This document shows positions 34,169-43,976 of a stretch of 64,000 nt of DNA, piece by piece. Each line of letters opens with the position of its first letter. Position 1 is the stretch's first letter. The stretch lies in contig OZ001190.1 in assembly GCA_963921355.3 (NCBI GenBank), positions 4,588,001-4,652,000 of the forward strand, written 5' to 3'. The notes beneath the pieces were generated by a model. That model was not told the DNA's origin, searched no databases, and saw only the letters and a program-made list of their open reading frames with translations. Origin of the DNA: CAWUEZ02 sp963921355 (GTDB lineage: Bacteria > Pseudomonadota > Alphaproteobacteria > Thalassobaculales > Thalassobaculaceae). Both the position numbers and the translations under genes were made by a program.

Positions 34169-35053
34169 TCAGCCCGCGTACTGCGGGTTGCCGTCGTAAT
34201 CCGGGTTCGACAGCGCCACGAGCAGTTCGTACGCCCGGGTGCCGTTCGGTGCCGAGTTCGGCGAAACGGTGCCCCGGACATCCGCCGTGGTGGCGGTCGA
34301 CGCGGTGTTCGGGTCCAGGCCGGCGACCACCGTCCCGTCCGTCGCCGTCGCGCCATCCACGATGTGGCCGAAGACTTCGTCCGTGGACCCGATGTAGACG
34401 GGGATCCCCAGCACGGTTCCGGAGCCGACGGTCGCGCCGGTAACGGAAGTCGAGAACGACACACCAGTCACCTTCTTGAACGCCTTCTTGCCGGCCAAGG
34501 ATGTGCCGGACGCTGAACTTTCAACCAGCGTATTGCCGTCGTCGTCTGCACCGGTGACGGTGCAGACAGCGGTGCCCGTCCACGCCGCCACGACATTCCG
34601 CGGCACGTCGAACTCGACCTCGCCGCCCGACGCCAGCGCGCCGTTTATGATCAACGTGGTCCCGCCCTGAGAGGCGCGCACGCCATCCGCGTCGGCGGTG
34701 ATCGGCGTGCCCAGGATGATCCGTTTGACGTCCATTGCCCGCACCCGGTCGTCGACCACCGGACGCTCTTTCCGATAGGTCTCCGGGCCCGGGATGTTGA
34801 GCTGGATCCGGACGGTGGTCCCGGCCGGCAGCGTCGAGGCGTTCAGCCAGGTAACGGTCGCCGTGTCAGCTCCCCACGCGCTGATCCGGAAGTCAGTGGG
34901 TGCGGTGAACTCCGCGCCCAGTGCGGTCAGCTTGTGGGCGACGCCCGAGATGAACCATGCCGCGTCCGTGCCGGTCGGGTACGTCAGCGTGAACGTGCCC
35001 GAGGTGGCGACGGCCCAACCAAGCGTGACGCTCACATTCTTGAAGGAACTCAT
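34169..35053 (-). CDS. putative capsid decoration / head protein
   Basis: 294 residues, beta-rich and Thr/Ala/Gly-heavy: SGTFTLTYPTGTDAAWFISG, TTLIINGALASGGEVEFDVP, ASTATTADVRGTVSPNSAPNG. Immediately after the major capsid gene, where podoviruses often encode decoration or head fibre proteins. No specific family recognised. Confidence 0.6.
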   Translation of the reverse strand: MSSFKNVSVTLGWAVATSGTFTLTYPTGTDAAWFISGVAHKLTALGAEFTAPTDFRISAWGADTATVTWLNASTLPAGTTVRIQLNIPGPETYRKERPVVDDRVRAMDVKRIILGTPITADADGVRASQGGTTLIINGALASGGEVEFDVPRNVVAAWTGTAVCTVTGADDDGNTLVESSASGTSLAGKKAFKKVTGVSFSTSVTGATVGSGTVLGIPVYIGSTDEVFGHIVDGATATDGTVVAGLDPNTASTATTADVRGTVSPNSAPNGTRAYELLVALSNPDYDGNPQYAG

Positions 35054-35079
35054 GTCTCGATCTCCTTTCCCGCCGTCGC

Positions 35080-36144
35080 TTACGCGACCTCGTAAACGCC
35101 GTGGGCGTTACGCTTCTTGCACTCGAGGGTGCCGGTCCAGGTCAGGCCCTTGTAGAGCACGTACTGGTCGTGCGGCCGGGCCGGCGTGTGCTTCTTGTAC
35201 GCCTCGCCCTGCATCGGCCGCAGCTTCAGGTACCGCTGGTCGATCATGTAGCAGAACTTGGAGTACCCAAGATCGTCGAGGGTCGGGTCGTACATGAACG
35301 CGCCCACACCGCGCATGCGGATGTCGGCCATGCCGATATCGGTCGACCCGGCGTTGGTGAACCCGCTCTCGGTGTAGGTGCCCTTCTCGTGGACCTCGAG
35401 CTCGAGAGCTTCGATGAAGTCGGAACCGCAAAGCACCAGATTCGGACGGCCCTTGTACCGGCGAAGCTGGCGCGCCTCCGCACGCAGCGTCTTGGTGAGG
35501 GTCTGGTTCGCCGCCGACGCGGTGATCTTGCTGGCGCCGACCAGAGCCCGGTTACGCCACCAGGTATGCTGGGCACCGTCGATGCCACCCACGATGCCGA
35601 CGGTCGGATCGAGGGTGATGATCGACTGAACACCTGGGTAGACCTTGGACGACTGGGTGCCGTCCCGCCAGAGGATGTCGTTTTCCGACTGGGCGCTGCC
35701 CTCGGTCATGTCCTCCAGTTTGTCTTCCATGATGTTCGTGATGACCTGCAGGGCGTTCTCGGAGTGGGTCCGGGTCGACGAACCGTTCATCGAGTCGACG
35801 ACGGAGATGCCGTTGGACTTCAGCTCCGAGTGCGTGCAGGAAATGCCAGCGTGCAGCTCGAACTACTCGTACGAATACTGCTTGATGTTCGCCGGGTTCT
35901 TATACTCGACGACATCGTCACCGGAATAACCCATGAACTGGGTGGTGTAGTCGCCTTTCACGTTGCCGCGGATCTGACCCTGCGAACCCGGGAACTCCTT
36001 TGCCTGGGCGCGCATGGCCTTCAGAAGCGGACGGTCCTGCAGTGCCTGCGACAGTGCCGGCCCGCGATCGTAGAAATCGAGGGTGGCGTTCATGATGTTC
36101 TCGACCTCAGCAGCCGTGAACACCGAATCGTTGATGGCAGCCAT
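35080..36144 (-). pseudogene. major capsid protein interrupted by an in-frame TAG
   Basis: 355-codon frame with TAG at codon 94 (35863-35865). Upstream part: LDFYDRGPALSQALQDRPLLKAM and GNVKGDYTTQFMGYSGDD. Downstream, in the same frame, FELHAGISCTHSELKSNGISVVDSMNG, then EDKLEDMTEGSAQSENDILWRDG, a phage major head protein family pattern. The residue at the stop is normally an aromatic or other residue in this segment; TGG or CAG to TAG would each need one change. Located between scaffold and decoration genes. A truncated 93-residue product could not build a head. Confidence 0.85.
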
Positions 36145-36161
36145 TACTCAAGCCTCTCTGG

Positions 36162-37157
36162 CTACGCGACGTTGACAGCCTCTCGGATCGCTTCCCCAAG
36201 CGTTTCGGGCTGCGGTGTCGCCGCGGTGGCAGATGGTGAGGACGGATGCGAAACTACGTTCGTGCGCGCCGGCAGAAGGCTTTTGATCCGCTTGTTGACC
36301 CGTTCGTAGGCAGCCTTCGCCAAGACGAGCCCGTCTTCGGGGGTCTGCGGTCGCTGGCCGATCTCCTGGACGATCGCCCGGATCTCGCTTTGCACCATTG
36401 CCTCTTTCTGGCTGTATTCGGGGTCGAACTTTCGGGTGCGGGTTTCCCACTTGCCGATCGAATCGCGAACGGCTTCTCGAGTGGCTTCCAGGTCCGCGGC
36501 CGCCTGCTGCTGGCGCTGTGCGTCCAGGTCAGCCTGCGTACGCGTATTGGTCGCCTGGGCTTTCGCGAGAGCGCGAGCCGTCGCTTCGTCGGTGACACCG
36601 CGGCGCACTTTGTCCGCGAGGTCATCGGGAAGCACTGCCCCGATACTCTCGGCCAGCTGAGCGCGATACCCGTCGAGAACTTCAAGCGCTTTCTCCGGAT
36701 GGTTCCGCATCAGCGCCATGACCTGATAACCCTGCACGACCTCGTCGGGCGTGAGGCGATTATCCGCCATGAACTTCTCGATTTTCTGGTACTGCTCAGC
36801 AGGACCCTTGTACCCGGTCATCCGACTGTGGATGCGTTTCCAGGCCGGATGTTCGTGGAACTCCTTCGGGATCTCCGGATCTGACTCGTCGGCCTCCGCC
36901 TCCGCGTCGTCGCCTTCAGCCCCTTCCGATTCGCTCTTGCCGTCTACAGCGGCGTCAGATGCCGGCGGCGCATCCGAAGCAGGCGCCTCGATCGCGGCCA
37001 TGACCGCTTCAAGCAACCCGTCTGATTTCTCGCCCGTCTCCGCAGTGGACGAATCCGCGGCGTTAGCGTCCGTGGCTGCCTCGGTGGACGACTCCGTGGC
37101 GAGGTTAGCGTCCAGCTCTTCCGAAGGGGGCGACGCTTCGGTTTGGTCATCGACCAT
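36162..37157 (-). CDS. scaffolding protein
   Basis: 331 residues. The first 100 are acidic and Ser/Ala/Glu-rich, without structure; the rest is helical (GPAEQYQKIEKFMADNRLT, ATNTRTQADLDAQRQQQAAA, RVNKRIKSLLPA). Acidic disordered start, helical remainder and a place between portal and major capsid genes identify it as the internal scaffold that guides head assembly. An operator-like TGTCGG site lies about 30-50 bases upstream. Confidence 0.8.
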   Translation of the reverse strand: MVDDQTEASPPSEELDANLATESSTEAATDANAADSSTAETGEKSDGLLEAVMAAIEAPASDAPPASDAAVDGKSESEGAEGDDAEAEADESDPEIPKEFHEHPAWKRIHSRMTGYKGPAEQYQKIEKFMADNRLTPDEVVQGYQVMALMRNHPEKALEVLDGYRAQLAESIGAVLPDDLADKVRRGVTDEATARALAKAQATNTRTQADLDAQRQQQAAADLEATREAVRDSIGKWETRTRKFDPEYSQKEAMVQSEIRAIVQEIGQRPQTPEDGLVLAKAAYERVNKRIKSLLPARTNVVSHPSSPSATAATPQPETLGEAIREAVNVA

Positions 37158-37186
37158 TTAGCGCCCCTTGGTTATGTCAGCCTCAA

Positions 37187-37207
37187 TATATCGCAAAATC
37201 CGACAAA
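37187..37207 (-). promoter_or_regulatory. TGTCGG-type operator candidate
   Basis: Minus strand carries TTTGTCGGATTTTGCGATA between the portal stop and the scaffold start. Its position within the late operon suggests an internal regulatory or stoperator-like site. Confidence 0.55.
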
Positions 37208-37210
37208 TAA

Positions 37211-39334
37211 TCAACGATCACTTTGCGGGAAGGCGGGTTGCGCCCCTGGGCGAGTCTCAGCGGCTTCCGGTTGGTTCTGCGATCCTTCGGATCCTTGCTG
37301 CGCCGGATCCGTCTGATTGTCGCCGGTTGACGGCTGCGCCGCCTGGTTCATCGCGACGATCGACGGCAGACCTTCGGAGATCGCTTCAGCGAGATCGATC
37401 TTGTCATCGATGATCCTGACCGCGGTACGCCCGATCCAATCCGGCGTGATGCCGGGGATCTGAACCAGGAACGGCGCCGCGCGCTCGAAGTTGGCGATCT
37501 CCTGCGCCCGGTTGGGCCGGCCGGAGGATCCGGCCTCGATCTTGAGATAAACCTCCTTGACGATCTGTTCCCGGCTCAGTTCCGGCCAAACAGCGCCCGG
37601 GCCGACGATCTCGGCAACCGTGACCGCGTCCATCTCGGACAGCAGGACCGCGCCCCCATCCCGCGCCACCGCCGCCAGGAGATCATCGAGGTCGTCCACG
37701 TTCGACGCCAGCGAGGAAAGCCGGCCACTTTCCGCGATGCTGCTCTCCGTGGCGGTCGCACCCGACGTGCCGCCCAGGTTCGCCTCCTGCGTGCCCACCA
37801 CGCGCTCCATGTCGGCGATCGTGCCCGCGGTCTCGTACAGGTTCGGGTCGATGTTGACCTTCTGAACCGGCTGCAAAAGTGTATCGATCGACTGGCCCTC
37901 TTTGAGCCCGTTCAAGACGATCACTTCGTGATCTTCGTAATTCGACAGCGAAGGCTGATTGCTGTCCTTGATATCGGACTCTTCGAACGCGCCGGCCGGC
38001 GTCACGTAGACCGGTCGACTGGCGATCCGGTGTTGCCGCAGCGCTTCCTTGAGTCGGTTATACTCGATCTGAATGGGGCGCAGCAGCCGGACGTCCGACG
38101 GCGGGTAACGTTCCTCATCGTGCTCCACCGCATTGAACGCCAGCGGGTAGAACGGGAAGAATCGCTCGACCTTGACCACCGGAGCTTCCGGCTTCTTCAA
38201 AAACTTCTTGAAGCCTTTGCAGAAGATGTACTCGAGACTGTTTGCCTTGTGGTAGTAGTGGTAGACAAGACACTCTTTCTCGGTCTTCGTTTCGTCGCTC
38301 TTCACTTCACCGTCATTCTCACTAGACGGGTCGTCCGACGGCGAATAGCTTTCCCGCACATTAACGCCGTAGACCTCCAGCACTTGCTCCGGCGTGTACG
38401 GGATCTCCTCGGCGATCCAGCCGGCACCGGTCAGCGTGAGCAGGTCCGTGCACCGCTTGTCGACCAGGATCCGCGGCGTCTTCGGGAAATTAAACGTCAA
38501 CCCTTCCCGAAGGATCGTCTCCGGTTTGGATTGTAGGTTCTCCAGTGTGTTGCGGAGTTCTGACGCCTTGGTCTCGAGGTCCTTCGCGTCTTCGCCTTCC
38601 TTGTCGAGCAGCTCCGACTGAAGTCGCTCAACCCGCTGCAGCTGCGCCGTGCAATCGTCGATGTAGGACTGATCCGCCCGGCGGCGACCCATCTGGCGCT
38701 GATACCCCAGGCGAAGCCACGCCAACCCGCACGTCTGCGTGCGCCGAACGAACTGTTTCATCGCCCGTTTGAAGTTGGGCTGCTGCTCGTCCATCTGGTA
38801 GCTGAACAGGATCTCGAGCGTCTCGCCGATCGCCTTGGACTGCTTCTTCGCTTCGAAGCCCTGGTTGAAATCCTGAATGATCTCGATCTGGTCGACGAGC
38901 TCGTGCGGGTCTTCTTGCGCCACGGCGGCCTCTTGCACCCGGGCGTGGGCTGCCACCAGAGACTCGATGTCCCCGTCCCACACTATGTGCTCGCGACGTT
39001 GCCGCCGCTTTGCCACGACGGTCGGGTTCTTCGCGTATAGCGCCGCCACGCGCGTCTGAATGTGCCGCTGCACGATGTTCGCGGAGTACCGAGAGTCGTG
39101 CTCCGTTTGCCCCGGCCACTGCGCGCCCGAGCCGTACTTGAAGGCGAAGTCCATGTCCTCCTTCATGCGCTTGAACGCCGACTGGTCCCGACGCTTCGTG
39201 GCGTCGATTTCGCGTTCGAACTGCTTGATGAGTTCGTGGTCCTCGCGCTCGCGCTGATCCCTTGCGCTCTTCTCTTCGGGGGTCAGCGCGGTGGCCGCCG
39301 GCGTCTCGACCATCGGTTCTTCGGTCATGCTCAT
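37211..39334 (-). CDS. portal protein
   Basis: 707 residues, podovirus portal size. Helical start with EREDHELIKQFEREIDATKRR, then DMDFAFKYGSGAQWPGQTE, ANIVQRHIQTRVAALYAKNP and QIEYNRLKEALRQHRIASRP, a set of segments typical of P22-like portals. The C-terminus is disordered and Gln/Pro-rich. Sits 3 bases after the large terminase stop, in the canonical terminase-portal-scaffold-capsid order. Confidence 0.85.
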   Translation of the reverse strand: MSMTEEPMVETPAATALTPEEKSARDQREREDHELIKQFEREIDATKRRDQSAFKRMKEDMDFAFKYGSGAQWPGQTEHDSRYSANIVQRHIQTRVAALYAKNPTVVAKRRQRREHIVWDGDIESLVAAHARVQEAAVAQEDPHELVDQIEIIQDFNQGFEAKKQSKAIGETLEILFSYQMDEQQPNFKRAMKQFVRRTQTCGLAWLRLGYQRQMGRRRADQSYIDDCTAQLQRVERLQSELLDKEGEDAKDLETKASELRNTLENLQSKPETILREGLTFNFPKTPRILVDKRCTDLLTLTGAGWIAEEIPYTPEQVLEVYGVNVRESYSPSDDPSSENDGEVKSDETKTEKECLVYHYYHKANSLEYIFCKGFKKFLKKPEAPVVKVERFFPFYPLAFNAVEHDEERYPPSDVRLLRPIQIEYNRLKEALRQHRIASRPVYVTPAGAFEESDIKDSNQPSLSNYEDHEVIVLNGLKEGQSIDTLLQPVQKVNIDPNLYETAGTIADMERVVGTQEANLGGTSGATATESSIAESGRLSSLASNVDDLDDLLAAVARDGGAVLLSEMDAVTVAEIVGPGAVWPELSREQIVKEVYLKIEAGSSGRPNRAQEIANFERAAPFLVQIPGITPDWIGRTAVRIIDDKIDLAEAISEGLPSIVAMNQAAQPSTGDNQTDPAQQGSEGSQNQPEAAETRPGAQPAFPQSDR

Positions 39335-39337
39335 CGG

Positions 39338-40978
39338 TTACATCCCCTGCAGCGCAATACGCTTGCGACGTTCATGCATTTGCGCCGCCCGCTTCTCGTA
39401 CGCCCACGTGCCGCGCTTCGGCCCACTGTCGTTGGCCGGCGGTGTCGCTGCCTTGACCTGGCGCGTCAGCCCGCGGCCGAGGTTGGCGAGAGCGTCAACG
39501 AAGTCGTCGTGGGTGCCAGAAGGGAACATGAGGATCTCCTTCTTGGCGGCCTGGAACCACGACGCTTGCCGCGGGAAATGCACTTTCCCCATCGCCATAC
39601 GCCCTTTGATCGCCTGCGCCTTCTGCTCCTTGTCGCCACGTTCCGGCAACTCCGTGATGTGGAGATAGGTTTTAGTCTCGAGCATGCGCTTCTTCAGAAA
39701 CGGTCCAATCGACCCGGAGATGTGATCCTGGCCCGCCCACCAGATGATCGGCCGGCGCTCACCGCCCAGGCGCAGCATCTCTTCGACCTGCTTGTCTGTG
39801 GGGATGCGGTCCCAAACCGCGTCGAGGATCCAGATGTCGTCGCGCTCATCCACGCCCACGACCAGCATGCACGTCGCGTCATTCTTCTCCTTCGCCTTCA
39901 GCGCATGGTCGCTCGCCGCGTAGATGCGGAGGTTCTTCGGCAGATCTTGCGCGCTGTACTCGACGATCATGGACGCTTTGAAGTAGTCGCCGTCTTCCGG
40001 CGCCGGCTTGCCCATGTAGAGCGAGTCGAACCCGCGGGCGTCCATCTGCCGCGCTTCCGCCAGAAACTCGAGCCCCTTGCGTTCCGGCCAGAGCGCCGAC
40101 ATCGGCACGTTGCCAAACTGTTCGATTACCAGCGGGTCTGTCGGCATCTCGAGCGTGAGGCCCAGCGCCTCCGCGAGCTGCGGCTCCCGAACTACCGCCG
40201 GCAAGTCGATATACGTCCACCGGTCGGAAATGCCGGCATACTTCTTGTTGCGCTCCGGATGATCGGGGTCGCACAGCCGGCCGATCAGGTCATCTTCATG
40301 CCAGCGGGTGTGGACGACGACAACGGACGAGCCAGCGTGGCATCGGGTGAAGACAACTTTGTTGAACCAATTCCACACCATGTTGCGGTGTGTTTCTGAC
40401 TGCGCGTCCTGGTCGCTCTTGATCGGATCATCGACCACGAACATATCGGCCGGCTTACCCGTACCGGAACCGCCAACACCCACGAACGCGAGCTTCCCGC
40501 CCTGCGTCGTCTTCATGTAGCTCTTCGACGACTCCGTCCGCGACAGCTCGTGTGCCGGGAAGACCTGGCGGTGCTGCGGCGACCGCATGATTTCGCGGAC
40601 ATCAGAGCCGAACTCCGTCGCGAAGTCCTGGTTGTACGCGCCCAGCATCAGGTGCTTGCGCGGAAACTGACCACTGAACCACGCCGGGCCCCGCCGCGAC
40701 GTGATCTCGGACTTGCCCAGCTGCGGCCCGATTGACACCGCGACACGCTTCATGCCCGGCTCGCCGCGTGCTGCCTTCTCGAACACCTGGCACAGAAGTC
40801 GGCCTTGCGGCGTCTCGACGTACGCGCTTGCCAACGGATCGTCGGGATTATCCGGATCCGGCATGCCGAGCTTGGTGTAGTCCAGCAACGACGCCGCCGA
40901 CTCCTTCGCGAGCAGCATCCGACGAGCAGCTTCGATCTGCTGCTCGAGGTCTCCCGATGCTGTCGCGAAGGGGTTCAT
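39338..40978 (-). CDS. terL: terminase large subunit
   Basis: 546 residues from ATG 40978, coupled to the upstream gene by ATGA. Packaging ATPase: Walker A-like SIGPQLGKSEITSRR near residue 75, Walker B MFVVDDP near residue 150. C-terminal nuclease: YAASDHALKAKE and SGTHDDFVDALA supply the acidic residues. It cuts and pumps phage DNA into the prohead with the portal. A longer N-terminal frame (to 41206) belongs to the neighbour's shadow. Confidence 0.9.
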   Translation of the reverse strand: MNPFATASGDLEQQIEAARRMLLAKESAASLLDYTKLGMPDPDNPDDPLASAYVETPQGRLLCQVFEKAARGEPGMKRVAVSIGPQLGKSEITSRRGPAWFSGQFPRKHLMLGAYNQDFATEFGSDVREIMRSPQHRQVFPAHELSRTESSKSYMKTTQGGKLAFVGVGGSGTGKPADMFVVDDPIKSDQDAQSETHRNMVWNWFNKVVFTRCHAGSSVVVVHTRWHEDDLIGRLCDPDHPERNKKYAGISDRWTYIDLPAVVREPQLAEALGLTLEMPTDPLVIEQFGNVPMSALWPERKGLEFLAEARQMDARGFDSLYMGKPAPEDGDYFKASMIVEYSAQDLPKNLRIYAASDHALKAKEKNDATCMLVVGVDERDDIWILDAVWDRIPTDKQVEEMLRLGGERRPIIWWAGQDHISGSIGPFLKKRMLETKTYLHITELPERGDKEQKAQAIKGRMAMGKVHFPRQASWFQAAKKEILMFPSGTHDDFVDALANLGRGLTRQVKAATPPANDSGPKRGTWAYEKRAAQMHERRKRIALQGM

Positions 40979-41529
40979 CGCACCAGGCGCGACGCCCGAC
41001 GGCCAAAGGGGCTGGCGGGATCGGCCGAATTCCCACCGACAAGCCCGCTCACCAGTGATGCCGTCGAACGCGGGGCGAGCGCCTCCGTCGGAGCGGCACT
41101 GCTCAGGGTCTGCTGCTGATGGGGTGGGGTGAACGTGGCGCCAGTCGGCGGCACACGCGGGCCAGGTTTCGGCTGAACGGGCAGCCGCGGCTCGTGCGGC
41201 ATCCACCCGGTGTCACCCGGGGCGGTCGGACGATCAGGCGCAACCGGCGGCTTCAGAGCGTCGAAGTCGTTCGACCCCCCGAGCCGCGGATCGTGCAGTT
41301 CGCGCCATTTTCGCAGCGTGTCCTGCCCCGCCGGCTCGAGCGTCGGCACGTGTCGAGTGTAGTTCCCGTCACGGAAACCGTCGAAACCATCGGCCAACCC
41401 CTCCGACACCATGAATTCGTACAGCGCCCTGTTGAACGCCGCACGGTGGGGCACCCCATAGAACTCAAGTGAGTGTTGCGGGCCCTCGATCCGCGGCAAA
41501 GGGATGGGGCTGGGGTATTCAGTCGTCAT
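40975..41529 (-). CDS. hypothetical protein upstream of terminase
   Basis: 184 residues from ATG 41529, overlapping the preceding stop (ATGA); a GTG at 41538 is an alternative. N-terminal half folded-looking (HSLEFYGVPHRAAFNRALYEFM, REL HDPRLGG), C-terminal half Pro/Thr/Ala-rich and disordered. No family recognised. Confidence 0.6.
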   Translation of the reverse strand: MTTEYPSPIPLPRIEGPQHSLEFYGVPHRAAFNRALYEFMVSEGLADGFDGFRDGNYTRHVPTLEPAGQDTLRKWRELHDPRLGGSNDFDALKPPVAPDRPTAPGDTGWMPHEPRLPVQPKPGPRVPPTGATFTPPHQQQTLSSAAPTEALAPRSTASLVSGLVGGNSADPASPFGRRASRLVR

Positions 41530-42119
41530 GTCGGCCACCCTGAGTTGATGTCGATTGCGTCCAAGGCCGCGTGATCAGCGGCCGCGTCGATGGCGGTATG
41601 AAGTGCGTGCTCGCGCTCTTGGCAGTCCGCCACATAGTCCTGAATCGCCGTGATGATCTGATGCGTGTTCACCGAGCCCAGCGTGAGCTTCGCCCCCGAA
41701 CGGGTCACAACGTTGATGGTGCCCGCCGGCATCGTGGAGTTGATCTTTTCCAACCCCTCGCGCAGCTCAACGATCGCGTCGTGCGTCGTCGAAATGGGCG
41801 TCCCGCTGTAGGTCGTCCCGGCATCCCGCATCTCGCGGAATTTCTCGGTCGCCTTGGCCTTCAGCCACGTCTTGCGCTCGGCGACGCTCTTCGACGGGAC
41901 AACCCACGCCGAGCCGTTCCAGTTTGGCGCGTTATGGGTCGCCTCATCGAACGACGGCTTCTCGTGCGGCCCGGTGTACCCGGCGTCGGCCATCTCCTGC
42001 GCCGTGAAGGTGCTCCCGTCCGTCCGTGGAACACCGCTCACGTGAATGATGGCAGTGTTCGTCCCGGGAATCGTCGGGAGCGGTGCCGGTTCCCCGCCCT
42101 GGTAGCTGTAAAGCGCCAT
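41526..42119 (-). CDS. DUF4376-like tail fibre-associated protein
   Basis: 197 residues. The first half is beta-rich with VSGVPRTDGSTFTAQEMADAG; the second half matches DUF4376 (WLKAKATEKFREMRDAGTTY, then HALHTAIDAAADHAALDAIDI). DUF4376 is common at the C-end of phage tail-fibre and fibre-assembly proteins. Placed between terminase-side gene and fibre genes. Confidence 0.7.
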   Translation of the reverse strand: MALYSYQGGEPAPLPTIPGTNTAIIHVSGVPRTDGSTFTAQEMADAGYTGPHEKPSFDEATHNAPNWNGSAWVVPSKSVAERKTWLKAKATEKFREMRDAGTTYSGTPISTTHDAIVELREGLEKINSTMPAGTINVVTRSGAKLTLGSVNTHQIITAIQDYVADCQEREHALHTAIDAAADHAALDAIDINSGWPT

Positions 42120-42127
42120 TGCTTACC

Positions 42128-42583
42128 TCACACGAGCGTAATGGATTCCCAGGGGCCGGTACTGGAAACGCCAATCGCCGAAAACGAAACGCTGGTATCG
42201 CTGAGCGTGGTTCTCGCCAGATCAGACTTCCACAAGTGGATTTCACAGCTGGAGATGTACCCGCTGTCACTCCGGCTTTGACGAACGTGTGTCGGGACCA
42301 CAAGCCCCGAGTAGATATGAATGATGTAGTTTCCGGTGCTCCCGGTCGTTCTCTCGCTCGTTAGCAAGTCCGCAAGGACATTACCGAAGTAGTTGATGTC
42401 TTCTATTCCACCCAACGGCGTCAGCGCGTTAGAGCCGTCAGTTGAATACTCGATTTCGGTGATAAAATAGTTGCTGCTGGTCGACGTGAGAGTGTCCATC
42501 GCGATAATCGTGATGTCGCCATCGCCTCCAGCCGGCGCCCAAAACCGCGGCATGACATTGGCCTGGTTGATTCCACGCGCCAT
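42128..42583 (-). CDS. hypothetical virion surface protein
   Basis: 151 residues, beta-rich (SSNYFITEIEYSTDGSNALTP, GNYIIHIYSGLVVPTHV). Starts about 5 bases after the upstream stop. No family recognised; part of the fibre-gene block, so probably a tail or receptor-binding component. Confidence 0.6.
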   Translation of the reverse strand: MARGINQANVMPRFWAPAGGDGDITIIAMDTLTSTSSNYFITEIEYSTDGSNALTPLGGIEDINYFGNVLADLLTSERTTGSTGNYIIHIYSGLVVPTHVRQSRSDSGYISSCEIHLWKSDLARTTLSDTSVSFSAIGVSSTGPWESITLV

Positions 42584-42587
42584 GTCG

Positions 42588-43025
42588 TTACCCCAGTACT
42601 CGGTAGGTCACGGTCCAGTGCGCGTCGTTCCCGGCGCCGTTCTGCACCACGATGCTGCTGTCTTCCTCGAGATAGATCGGCTCGTACTTGGTGGCGAACA
42701 CCTGCCCGGCAGCGGCGGCAATGGGCGTCGCGATGGGCGCGATCAGGTGGCGCTGCGCCCCATCCACCGTGTCGCCGCTGTCGGTTTGCTTGTAGGCGCC
42801 CGTGTCGTCGTTCATCCCGACGCCGTCTTGATCGTAGATCGACGCCGTGGCCGTGGTGGCATTACTCGCGTCGGCGCTGACGCACGCGAGATAGACGACC
42901 TCGAGCGTGTGCCCACTGGCGGCCGTGTTGGACAGCAGGTTTTCGTTTGTGGCCGTGGTCGTGATGATCGCCCCGCCGGTCCACGGCACGAGTGGCGTCG
43001 AGTTATCGATTGTCGGCTTAGGCAT
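42588..43025 (-). CDS. hypothetical virion surface protein
   Basis: 145 residues, beta-rich: LLSNTAASGHTLEVVYLACVS, ATASIYDQDGVGMND, EDSSIVVQNGAGNDAHW. Reads like a small jelly-roll head or fibre protein in the block between tail fibre and DUF4376 genes. No family assigned. Confidence 0.6.
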   Translation of the reverse strand: MPKPTIDNSTPLVPWTGGAIITTTATNENLLSNTAASGHTLEVVYLACVSADASNATTATASIYDQDGVGMNDDTGAYKQTDSGDTVDGAQRHLIAPIATPIAAAAGQVFATKYEPIYLEEDSSIVVQNGAGNDAHWTVTYRVLG

Positions 43026-43031
43026 GGCGCG

Positions 43032-43976
43032 TCACCCGAAAAGCATGTGGCTGCGGAGGTTGGTGAGGGTGCGGTCGAGCGCGACAGTGAGCGTCTCGTT
43101 GCCGCCATCGTTCTGCGTCGACACGGCAACGCCGTCGCCCTGGATCAGCTTGGTCTCGAGGTAGCCGGGAGTGCTGTCATTCGACGAAACCATCGTCTGG
43201 TTCGAGCCTGCATCACCCGTCGGCATGAACGACCAAACCAGACTCGCCGCGTCGGCCCAGCCGCCGCTGCCGGCGTCGTGGCTGACCGTCAACGTGTAGT
43301 AGGTCGTATTGTCGGCAATCGCCGAAATCGTGAAGACCGCGAACTCGGCCGGCGCGGCGGCGTTCCGGACGACCAAGGTACCCTTGGTGGTGCTCGAGCT
43401 GTCGTCGAGCGTCGCCAGATAGCCGCTGACGTCCTGGGCGTTCTTGTCGGTGTCGTGCAGAAAGATCGACGTGACCGCGCTCATGGTCGCGCTGCTGAAA
43501 CGCATCTCGCCCGCGGCGATGCCGGACGCTGTCGTGCCAGTGTCGTACTCGTAGAACATGCCGGTCGACTGCACGGCGTCGACCGCGCCGACGCCCATGT
43601 CGAAGATTTCGACCCAATAGACCGCGGCCAGGTCTGTCGCGAAGACCCCGGAGGTGTGGGCGGTCCCGCAGCGGTAGAGCTTGCTGGATTCCCACACCAT
43701 GTCGTTGACGACATACGCGGTGGAGGTCGCCCACACCGTGGCCGCGTTCACGCCGACCGTGACTTCCGCCTTCAGCTGATCGTTGCCGACGCTTAGGTTC
43801 GCCAATTCACCGTCATCGCGCTGGATGAGCGCCAGGTTGGTCCGGATTTGGTCGGTGGTGATCTTGATGTTGCCGAGTTCAGTGTCGATCGACGTGCCGT
43901 TGAGCGGATCAGACGGATTTGACGCCTGATAGTCACTGAAATCGGTCGTCGGGACGTACGGAGTCGGCTGAGCCAT
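43032..43976 (-). CDS. tail fibre protein
   Basis: 314 residues. The N-terminus (FSDYQASNPSDPLNGTSID, then ALIQRDDGELANLSVGNDQL) is the characteristic attachment segment of short-tailed phage fibre proteins; a carbohydrate-module-like stretch follows (WATSTAYVVNDMVWESSKLYRC) and then a beta-rich distal part. It binds to the tail hub and probably to the host receptor. First fibre gene after the small terminase on this strand. Confidence 0.8.
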   Translation of the reverse strand: MAQPTPYVPTTDFSDYQASNPSDPLNGTSIDTELGNIKITTDQIRTNLALIQRDDGELANLSVGNDQLKAEVTVGVNAATVWATSTAYVVNDMVWESSKLYRCGTAHTSGVFATDLAAVYWVEIFDMGVGAVDAVQSTGMFYEYDTGTTASGIAAGEMRFSSATMSAVTSIFLHDTDKNAQDVSGYLATLDDSSSTTKGTLVVRNAAAPAEFAVFTISAIADNTTYYTLTVSHDAGSGGWADAASLVWSFMPTGDAGSNQTMVSSNDSTPGYLETKLIQGDGVAVSTQNDGGNETLTVALDRTLTNLRSHMLFG

